Below are positions 57,864 through 64,000 of a DNA stretch of 64,000 nucleotides, piece after piece. The DNA is from Marinobacter zhejiangensis (GTDB taxonomy: Bacteria > Pseudomonadota > Gammaproteobacteria > Pseudomonadales > Oleiphilaceae), in contig NZ_FOUE01000002.1 in assembly GCF_900114775.1 (NCBI RefSeq), positions 397,857 to 461,856 of the forward strand, in the 5' to 3' direction. How positions within the stretch are numbered: position 1 is the first letter of the stretch; each line of letters starts with the position of its first letter. Below the pieces are notes generated by a model. That model made no database searches and was not told where the DNA came from. It was given only the letters and a program-made list of their open reading frames with translations. Made by a program: the position numbers and the translations under genes.

Positions 57864-58714
57864 TGAAAGACGATCCCCGTAACCGTATCCCGTCAGAACA
57901 ACTCACTGCTTATGAGCGGTGGGAGCTGCCCCTGCTGGACCAGCAGGGCAACGAGGTGGTGCGGGAAGAGGAACGTGAGGTCAAGCCGCTGACTGCTGCG
58001 GATCTTGAGGAAATACGTCAGGCCGCGTGGGAAGACGGGCACGCGGAAGGTAAGGCTGAAGGTCTCCAGGCCGGTCATGCGGAAGGTCTGGAAAAGGGCC
58101 ATCAAGAAGGTCTGGCTCAGGGGCTGGCGGAAGGCCGGAGTCAGGGGCACGAAGAAGCATTGGCCCAGACTCGTGAGGACGTGGAAGGCAGGTTGGAGCG
58201 CCTGCAGCAGTTACTTGGTGAGCTGCTGGTCCCGATTCAGCGCCACGAGGATGAGCTCGAAACAGCCCTGGTCAACCTGACCACCGTACTGGCCCGGGCG
58301 GTGATCTACCGTGAGTTGGCGATGGATTCATCCCACATACAAGCGGTAGTCCAGCGCGCCATGGCGTCGCTGCCATCCACCAGCGAGAACGTACGCCTAC
58401 TGGTCAATCCCGCCGATGCCGAGTGGGTGGCCCAAGTCGCTTCACAGTACGATGCGGGTGCCGCTATTGTTGAAGACACGTCAATCCTGCCGGGCGGGTG
58501 CAAGCTGGAGACTCGTCACAGCCTGGTGGACTTCACCGTAGAAAAGCGCTTCCAGAAGGCCGTCCAGAGCATGCTGGATCAGCAACTCGACAGTGATGAC
58601 CCGGGGGATAGCGCTGAGCTGGACGCGATGATGGGCGACCTGACTGACTTTCATCGCGACGTCTTGTCGACACCCGGAACCCAGGGGGATGACAGTGACA
58701 ACGTCCCTGACTGA
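57863..58714 (+). CDS. fliH: Flagellar export ATPase regulator FliH
   Basis: FliH dimers regulate and localise the FliI ATPase. The 283-residue protein has the family's glycine-repeat helix: Gly at every fourth residue from 59 to 95, ten in a row ([18 protein letters not shown] and onward). A C-terminal FliI-binding domain with [20 protein letters not shown] follows. The ATG overlaps the fliG stop as TGATG; fliI starts inside its 3' end. Confidence 0.95.
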   Translation: MKDDPRNRIPSEQLTAYERWELPLLDQQGNEVVREEEREVKPLTAADLEEIRQAAWEDGHAEGKAEGLQAGHAEGLEKGHQEGLAQGLAEGRSQGHEEALAQTREDVEGRLERLQQLLGELLVPIQRHEDELETALVNLTTVLARAVIYRELAMDSSHIQAVVQRAMASLPSTSENVRLLVNPADAEWVAQVASQYDAGAAIVEDTSILPGGCKLETRHSLVDFTVEKRFQKAVQSMLDQQLDSDDPGDSAELDAMMGDLTDFHRDVLSTPGTQGDDSDNVPD

Positions 58715-60065
58715 CCGACTGGCCCGCCTGAAGGACTACGTACCCGAACATCCGGAGCCGGAACTGTCTGGCCGGCTAACCCGAATGGTGGGGCTCACCC
58801 TGGAATGTGTGGGTTGCCCCATGGTGGTGGGGGACCGCTGCCTGATTGAGGGCCAGGCTACCGGTGCCGTGGAAGCCGAGGTGGTGGGGTTTGAGGACGA
58901 CCGTGTTTACCTGATGCCATTAACCGCTATTGAAGGACTAAGGCCCGGCGCCCGGGTTGTTCCTTTGTCAGCGGCCAGCCGGGTACCGGTCGGCCCAGAA
59001 CTGTTGGGCCGGGTGGTCAATGGCACGGGTGACCCGCTGGATGGGAAGGGCCCGCTGAAGGCCCAGGCCCAAGTCTCGCTCTCCGGGGAAATCATCAACC
59101 CACTCAACCGCGCACCGGTCCGCCAGTCGATGGACGTCGGTATTCGCGCGATCAATGCGTTAATGACGGTCGGGCAGGGGCAGCGTCTCGGACTGTTTGC
59201 CGGCAGTGGCGTCGGTAAAAGTATGCTGCTTGGTATGATGACCCGGTTTACCGATGCTGATATCACGATCGTCGGTCTGATCGGAGAGCGGGGCCGGGAG
59301 GTCAAAGAGTTTATTGAAGATATTCTGGGTGATGAAGGGCTGGCCCGGTCGGTGGTCGTTGCGTCACCGGCGGACGACTCTCCCCTGATGCGCCTGCGTG
59401 CCGCCATGCTGACCACCCGAATTGCCGAATACTACCGAGATCAGGGCAAACGGGTGTTGCTGCTGATGGATTCATTGACCCGCTATGCCCAGGCCCAGCG
59501 GGAAATTGCATTGGCCGTTGGCGAACCCCCAGCCACCAAAGGCTACCCACCCTCGGTCTTTGCAAAACTGCCGCAACTGGTTGAGCGGACAGGCAATGGC
59601 AAACCCGGCGGGGGTTCCATCACCGCGTTCTACACCGTACTGACCGAAGGCGATGATCAGCAAGACCCCATCGCGGATGCGGCCAGGGCCATTCTGGATG
59701 GCCATATCGTACTGTCACGCCGGTTGGCGGAAGAGGGTCACTATCCGGCCATCGACGTTGAGGCCTCGGTCAGCCGGGTTATGCCCCAGGTGACTGAGGA
59801 TAGCCACTTTGCTCGCGCCCAGCGCTTCAAGCAGGTGTATTCCCGCTATCAGCAAGCCCGGGACCTGATCAGTGTTGGCGCTTATGTGCCGGGCTCTGAT
59901 CCTGAAACCGATTTTGCCATTGAGCACATCGACGCCATGCGACAGTTTCTGAGGCAGGGGCTGCGTGAAAGTTCACCGTTATTGACCTCCATCGATCAGC
60001 TCATGCAAGTTGTTCCCGCTCCAGCGGGTACGGAATCTCCAAGGCCTACAGGAAGGGCTGAGTAG
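58695..60065 (+). CDS. fliI: Flagellum-specific ATP synthase FliI
   Basis: FliI is the hexameric ATPase of the flagellar type III export apparatus. The 456-residue protein has Walker [18 protein letters not shown], the family [17 protein letters not shown] and Walker [19 protein letters not shown], close to F1-β. I prefer GTG 58695, which has AGGGGG 6 bases upstream; an ATG two codons earlier overlaps that site. It begins inside fliH and ends one base into fliJ. Confidence 0.96.
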   Translation: MTTSLTDRLARLKDYVPEHPEPELSGRLTRMVGLTLECVGCPMVVGDRCLIEGQATGAVEAEVVGFEDDRVYLMPLTAIEGLRPGARVVPLSAASRVPVGPELLGRVVNGTGDPLDGKGPLKAQAQVSLSGEIINPLNRAPVRQSMDVGIRAINALMTVGQGQRLGLFAGSGVGKSMLLGMMTRFTDADITIVGLIGERGREVKEFIEDILGDEGLARSVVVASPADDSPLMRLRAAMLTTRIAEYYRDQGKRVLLLMDSLTRYAQAQREIALAVGEPPATKGYPPSVFAKLPQLVERTGNGKPGGGSITAFYTVLTEGDDQQDPIADAARAILDGHIVLSRRLAEEGHYPAIDVEASVSRVMPQVTEDSHFARAQRFKQVYSRYQQARDLISVGAYVPGSDPETDFAIEHIDAMRQFLRQGLRESSPLLTSIDQLMQVVPAPAGTESPRPTGRAE

Positions 60066-60508
60066 TGTTGCGCTCAAAACGCCTTGAGGTCGTTCTGACC
60101 CTGGAAGAGCGGCGCGAGAAGGCGGCTCTGGAAAAGCTTGCGGAAGCCCGCCAGGGCTGGGAGCGGCATCGTCAACGACTGGATGAATTGCGTAGTTACC
60201 ACGCTGACTATCGAGAGCAGATTCGTCGTGGTCAGCAGGGGGTGGTTCAGGTCCGCCAGTTGCAGGGGTGGCAGGCCTTCATTGCCCAGCTGGACCAGGT
60301 GATCGCACAGGCGGAACGCCAGTTGGAGCAGGCGGCCCGGGTGATGGAGGAAAGCCGGAAAGTCTGGCTGCTGGCCTACGAACGCCGGCGGGGCATGGAC
60401 AAGTACATTGTGCGGTGCCGGGAGCAGGAGCAGCGCACCCAGGAAGCGAAGGAACAGAAGCAACTGGATGATGCGGCCAGTCGTATGCTCACCCGCCGGC
60501 GCCCTTGA
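60065..60508 (+). CDS. fliJ: Flagellar export protein FliJ
   Basis: FliJ is a small coiled-coil protein that acts as the stalk of the FliI ring and escorts chaperones. The 147-residue protein is almost entirely an antiparallel coiled coil rich in Arg, Glu and Gln (LEERREKAALEKLAEARQGW; REQEQRTQEAKEQKQLDDAA). The GTG start overlaps the fliI TAG. The end marks a 110-base gap before the STAS gene. Confidence 0.92.
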   Translation: MLRSKRLEVVLTLEERREKAALEKLAEARQGWERHRQRLDELRSYHADYREQIRRGQQGVVQVRQLQGWQAFIAQLDQVIAQAERQLEQAARVMEESRKVWLLAYERRRGMDKYIVRCREQEQRTQEAKEQKQLDDAASRMLTRRRP

Positions 60509-60618
60509 TGGGTCGCAACCACTAAAAACCAGGTGCATTTTGTGGCTGCTGGGCTATCCTTGGACAAGGCATGCAGTGCTGTTGTGTCGTCAGTGTATTT
60601 AGTGATGGAGGAACCGGG

Positions 60619-60924
60619 ATGCCGATACAGACGCGCCGTAGTGATGATGGCCAAACCTTGACCATAAAAATTGAAGGGCGCTTCGATTTCAGTACCCACC
60701 AGTCATTCAGGGACGCCTACGAGCATAACGACAGTCATATTGTGGGTTATGTTGTCGATATGTCCGAAACGACCTATCTGGACAGCTCGGCGTTGGGGAT
60801 GCTGTTACTGCTGAGGGACTTTGCCGGTGGTGATTCCGCGCAGATTTCCATCGAAAACTGCAATGGCGACGTTCGCCGAATTTTGTCCATTTCCAATTTC
60901 GAACAGCTTTTTTCGATTCGCTGA
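60619..60924 (+). CDS. hsbA: STAS-domain anti-sigma factor antagonist (HsbA-like)
   Basis: This 101-residue STAS protein begins MPIQTRRSDDGQTLTIKIEG and has the phosphorylatable motif TYLDSSALGML with Ser56 at the position used in HsbA of P. aeruginosa. HsbA is known to bind the anti-sigma factor FlgM or a diguanylate cyclase depending on its phosphorylation. The start follows GATGGAGGAACCGGG. Its two neighbours encode the matching phosphatase/kinase and phosphotransfer protein. Confidence 0.88.
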   Translation: MPIQTRRSDDGQTLTIKIEGRFDFSTHQSFRDAYEHNDSHIVGYVVDMSETTYLDSSALGMLLLLRDFAGGDSAQISIENCNGDVRRILSISNFEQLFSIR

Positions 60925-60950
60925 TCCATTGAACCCCATTGGAGCTGGTC

Positions 60951-62669
60951 GTGGACGACGCGTTTCCTGAACAGGGGTCTTTGCGGATATTGATCGCTGA
61001 TGACAGCGATACCGACCGCCTGATTCTCTCCAAGCTTGTAGAACGCCAGGGCCACAAACCGATCGGCGCGGCCGATGGCGATGAGGCGGTGGCCCTGTTT
61101 TGCAAGCATGATCCCCATATTGTGCTGCTGGACCTGATCATGCCCCGAATGGATGGCATGGAGGCTGCCCGGCAAATCAAGATGCTTGCCGGGGAAAACC
61201 TGGTGCCGGTCATTTTCCTGACCTCCATATCGGACGCCCGTACCCTGGCAAAGTGCCTCGAATCCGGCGGGGATGACTTCCTGTCCAAACCCTACAACCG
61301 GGTGATCCTCGAAGCGAAGATCAATGCCTTCAATCGCATGCGTTTGATGCACCGGACGCTGACCCAACAGCGGGACCTTATTCGCAACCGCAACCGTAAA
61401 CTGCTCCAGGAACAGGAAGTTGCCAAGCGGGTCTTTGACAACGTTGCCCATACCGGCAGCCTCAATGCAGAGAACCTTCGCTACCACGCCTCACCACTGT
61501 CGATTTTCAATGGTGACGTGTTGTTTGCCTGCCGGCGGCCTTCCGGTGGTATGCATATCCTCGTTGGTGACTTTACCGGCCACGGTCTACCCGCGGCGAT
61601 CGGCGCTATGCCAGTGGCAGAAATATTTTATGGCATGACCAGCAAAGGGTTTGGTTGCGAAGACGTACTCCGTGAAATCAACCAGAAGCTCAAACGAATC
61701 CTGCCGGTGGGCATGTTCTGTTGTGCCGCTTTTATCCAGGCGGACTTCAGCATCAACCAGCTGAGGGTCTGGAATGGCGGGCTTCCCAATGGCTACCTGA
61801 TTCGGGGTGACGGACGGCGTGAGGTTCTGCGCTCCCGTCATTTGCCCCTGGGGGTTCTGAGTCCCGAACGCTTTTCGGTTGACGCTGAAGTAATCAGCAC
61901 GGATCCCGGAGATGTGTTGCTGGTGGCGACCGATGGTATTGTCGAAGCTGAAAATGCCGAAGGGGATATGTTTGGCGAGGAGCGATTGCTCGCGACGCTG
62001 GATTCGGTAATGGCGCCAAGACAGGTTTTTGACGCGGTGATGGGGGCTGTGGGCCGCTTCGCCAGCGATCTCAGGACCCAGGATGATCTGACCGTCTTTG
62101 CGCTGGAAATGACCGAGACCGATGAGTCCAGCGAGATGAGTGCGGGCTTGACGCTGTCGGCGGTATCCGGGGCGACGGAATGGTTGTGCCATTATGAACT
62201 GTCGGATCAGACCCTGGGACAGTTCAACCCACTGCCTCTGCTGCTGCACATTTGTATGGAGGTGCCAGGGTTGAGGCATCGCAGTGGTGAGGTCCATACA
62301 CTGCTGTCGGAATTGTATACCAACGCGTTGGAACACGGCATTCTCAAGCTGCCATCAGAGTGGAAAAACACGCCAGAGGGATTTGGCCGCTACTATGCCG
62401 AGAGGGCGCGGAGGTTGGAGCGGATTCGCGGGCAGAGCATCCGATTCACGCTCCGCCACTCGCCAAGCCGGGACGGTGGACGCCTGGTGATTGAGTGCCA
62501 TGATACCGGTGAAGGTTTTGACTATCAGGCAGTTCTCCAGCATGATCACGACCCACAATGCCGCTATGCCGGACGTGGCTTGGTGCTGTTGCGGCAGCTC
62601 AGCCATTCACTGACGTTTCATGGCAACGGCAATCGGGTTGAAGTTGTATATGATTGGAGTTTTACATAA
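60951..62669 (+). CDS. hsbR: Response regulator with PP2C phosphatase and kinase domains (HsbR-like)
   Basis: The 572-residue protein has three parts in order. First is a receiver domain with the phospho-acceptor Asp in IVLLDLIMPRMDG and Lys in FLSKPYNR. Next is a SpoIIE/PP2C phosphatase domain (VGDFTGHGLPAAIGAMPVAE; VLLVATDGIVEAEN). Last is a C-terminal HATPase_c anti-sigma-kinase-like domain (LLSELYTNALEHGILKLP; CHDTGEGFD). This is the architecture of HsbR, which dephosphorylates or phosphorylates HsbA according to input from HptB. GTG 60951 is chosen because GGAG lies 6 bases upstream. Confidence 0.9.
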   Translation: MDDAFPEQGSLRILIADDSDTDRLILSKLVERQGHKPIGAADGDEAVALFCKHDPHIVLLDLIMPRMDGMEAARQIKMLAGENLVPVIFLTSISDARTLAKCLESGGDDFLSKPYNRVILEAKINAFNRMRLMHRTLTQQRDLIRNRNRKLLQEQEVAKRVFDNVAHTGSLNAENLRYHASPLSIFNGDVLFACRRPSGGMHILVGDFTGHGLPAAIGAMPVAEIFYGMTSKGFGCEDVLREINQKLKRILPVGMFCCAAFIQADFSINQLRVWNGGLPNGYLIRGDGRREVLRSRHLPLGVLSPERFSVDAEVISTDPGDVLLVATDGIVEAENAEGDMFGEERLLATLDSVMAPRQVFDAVMGAVGRFASDLRTQDDLTVFALEMTETDESSEMSAGLTLSAVSGATEWLCHYELSDQTLGQFNPLPLLLHICMEVPGLRHRSGEVHTLLSELYTNALEHGILKLPSEWKNTPEGFGRYYAERARRLERIRGQSIRFTLRHSPSRDGGRLVIECHDTGEGFDYQAVLQHDHDPQCRYAGRGLVLLRQLSHSLTFHGNGNRVEVVYDWSFT

Positions 62670-62707
62670 ATTGACTGTGTTCTCAGGGAATAGCTTAGGG
62701 GCTGGTT

Positions 62708-63055
62708 ATGACTGAAAGACCACACTTGGACGAAGAAGCTCTGGCTGAGTTGAAGGAGGTGATGGAGGACGAGTTCAATATCCTGATTGAAACCTACCTG
62801 CAAGACTCCCAAGACCGGATTGCTGCCCTGCAACATGCCCTCGTTGCCGGGGATACAGAAAGCTTCGCCAAGTCTGCGCACAGCTTCAAAGGCAGTTCCG
62901 TCAATATCGGCGCCCCTCAACTCGGCGCTTTTTGTCTGGACGCTGAAACGGCGGGCCGGGATGGTCGCCTCGAAGATGCCAGTATTGCGCTCGAGCAAAT
63001 CGTTGTTGAATTCCAGAACGTTCGCGTGCTTTTTCAGCAGTTGCTCAACTCCTGA
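62708..63055 (+). CDS. hptB: Histidine phosphotransfer protein (HptB-like)
   Basis: The 115-residue single Hpt domain has the phosphorylatable His58 in FAKSAHSFKGSSVNIGA on a four-helix bundle. In P. aeruginosa HptB receives phosphate from hybrid kinases and passes it to HsbR, controlling swarming, biofilm and rsmY. Its location directly after the HsbR-like gene supports the same relay here. It is followed by an RpoN promoter and fliK. Confidence 0.9.
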   Translation: MTERPHLDEEALAELKEVMEDEFNILIETYLQDSQDRIAALQHALVAGDTESFAKSAHSFKGSSVNIGAPQLGAFCLDAETAGRDGRLEDASIALEQIVVEFQNVRVLFQQLLNS

Positions 63056-63080
63056 TTCTTACACCCCTCTTCCATTTTTC

Positions 63081-63096
63081 TGGCATCCCTTTTGCG
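63081..63096 (+). promoter_or_regulatory. RpoN promoter of fliK
   Basis: TGGCATCCCTTTTGCG has TGGCA and TTGC boxes with GG and GC exactly 10 bases apart, 72 bases before the fliK ATG. Confidence 0.85.
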
Positions 63097-63167
63097 TTAC
63101 TCCTGAAAATTACCGAGTAAATGTGCCTGTGGGCACGTATTCGATCGCAAAGCGGCAAGAGGTTGCC

Positions 63168-64000
63168 ATGTCTGGAATGGTATTTCCCCAAACCCCTGCG
63201 CCTGCCGAGGCAGGACAAGCCAGTGAGAACCGGGCCTCTGTTGCCCGTGACAAGCACGGCGACAGCGAATTTGATTCGGTTTCCCGTCAGGAGCGTGACC
63301 GGGCGGAACGTCGCCTGGACGCCAAACGGCAAGAGCGTGCCGATCAGGCTGAAAAGGCTCAGCATGCCCGTGCTGCCAATCAACCGGAAAAGCCGGACAG
63401 AGCGGACGCTACCGACAATGTCTCGGAAGCGTCGTCAGCCAATAGCGGGCACCCTGAGGATGCGGGGACTGCCGAGCACGAGGAGAGTAGCCAGAGTGTT
63501 GAGGCTGGCGGGCAAGCCCAGCAACCGACGGACCAAGAGACAGGCTCAGACCCACTCTTGGCTGAGGGGGACGCCGGGGTGGTGGTGTTTACGTTTGCCG
63601 ACCTCCAGTCCATGGTGATGGCCGGGGAAAGTGATGAGCCCGGCAGTGCGGCAGTGACGCTAGGCGGCAAGCCTGGGGTACTACCGGGGGCAGCGCCGGC
63701 GGTAATGGATGGCCTGCAGGGTCATGCCGGAGCCAAGTCGCTGCTACCAGGGCAAACGGCTGCTTCTCTGGGAGACGGCGTGACGCTTGCACTGAACGCT
63801 GATCCCGCCCGCTCGGCAGACCTGAGCGCGGTGCGGCTCGGAGGGGAGCTCGGAGCTGCGGTGTCGCCATTGTCTTCTGGGGCGCAACGCCCGCCAGAGC
63901 AGGCCATGATGCTCCGGGGCTACGCCACCAGTGTTGAACTGCCTGTTGGTCACGCTGAGTGGGGCGATAAGGTTGTGGGTAAATTAACCTGGCTGACCGC
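63168..64000 (+). CDS. fliK: Flagellar hook-length control protein FliK (5' part, runs off the window)
   Basis: FliK measures hook length and switches export specificity. The first 277 codons are present, from MSGMVFPQTPAPAEAG. They hold a long low-complexity, Ala/Glu/Gln/Asp-rich disordered region with charged Arg/Lys stretches (about 35-75), then the start of the conserved C-terminal domain (SVELPVGHAEWGDKVVGKL). The reading frame stays open to the last base. The ATG is preceded by AAGAGGTTGCC. Identity rests on the C-terminal motif, on composition and on the RpoN promoter upstream. Confidence 0.88.
   Translation, partial: MSGMVFPQTPAPAEAGQASENRASVARDKHGDSEFDSVSRQERDRAERRLDAKRQERADQAEKAQHARAANQPEKPDRADATDNVSEASSANSGHPEDAGTAEHEESSQSVEAGGQAQQPTDQETGSDPLLAEGDAGVVVFTFADLQSMVMAGESDEPGSAAVTLGGKPGVLPGAAPAVMDGLQGHAGAKSLLPGQTAASLGDGVTLALNADPARSADLSAVRLGGELGAAVSPLSSGAQRPPEQAMMLRGYATSVELPVGHAEWGDKVVGKLTWLT

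Overview
The window is a chromosomal segment of a marine-type gammaproteobacterium. Gene content and order resemble the Pseudomonas/Marinobacter lineage, and Marinobacter or a close relative is my best guess. The grounds are: a map-glnD-dapC-dapD block diverging from rpsB-tsf-pyrH-frr-uppS-cdsA-dxr-rseP-bamA-skp-lpxD-fabZ-lpxA-lpxB-rnhB; lexA-sulA; fleQ/fleSR flagellar control with RpoN-type promoters; and an HptB/HsbR/HsbA relay. Species assignment is inference from synteny and protein style, not from a search.

Layout. (a) 1-1.5 kb: the right edge of a small duplicated array. The tail of one two-helix membrane protein gene is followed by a short ORF interrupted by an in-frame TAG, then a full copy of the membrane protein gene with an AT-rich 5' half. 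(b) 1.57-5.53 kb, minus: gdhA translationally coupled to a large protein joining a degenerate KaiC-like domain to a PEP-synthase-type nucleotide-binding domain. (c) 5.75-9.13 kb: glyoxalase I, a Clp-N/AAA protein, a small unknown, a membrane-anchored cold-shock-domain protein and slyX. (d) 9.15-16.5 kb, minus: dapE, dapD, an ArsC/Spx-like reductase, dapC, glnD and map (lysine/peptidoglycan precursor synthesis, nitrogen signalling, N-terminal Met removal). (e) 16.6-31.7 kb, plus: the long translation / isoprenoid / envelope / lipid A cluster from rpsB to rnhB, with many 1-nt overlaps. (f) 31.7-32.0 kb: an initiator-type tRNA-Met gene with its own promoter and terminator, then a degenerate duplicate of its 3' end plus terminator. 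(g) 32-37.1 kb, minus: amidase, a voltage-sensor-like membrane protein and two acyl-CoA dehydrogenases. (h) 37.4-43.8 kb, plus: hemolysin-III family protein, TamA, TamB and a small unknown. (i) 43.7-45.5 kb, minus: amidoligase and class I glutamine-amidotransferase hydrolase. (j) 45.6-47.8 kb: lexA-sulA with an SOS box, and two conserved hypotheticals that accompany lexA-sulA in pseudomonads. (k) 48.1-49.4 kb: a secreted DUF1329 protein. (l) 49.7-64 kb: a flagellar cluster (fliT-like, fleQ, fleS, fleR, fliEFGHIJ, the STAS / response-regulator phosphatase / Hpt trio, and the start of fliK, which runs off the window).

How the parts work together. Regions d and e make and insert envelope building blocks and translation factors. 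Region l is a transcriptional hierarchy: FleQ (RpoN activator) leads to FleSR, and FleR with RpoN drives basal-body and hook-length genes; I see RpoN -24/-12 elements before fleS, fliE and fliK. The HptB-HsbR-HsbA trio sits inside this cluster, which suggests that its control of flagellar sigma/anti-sigma output is co-regulated with the flagellum. The least understood loci, and the ones most worth a second look, are the interrupted duplicated array at the left edge, the gdhA-coupled KaiC/PPDK-like protein, the amidoligase/amidotransferase pair, the voltage-sensor-only protein and the U1-U72 initiator tRNA with its broken duplicate.
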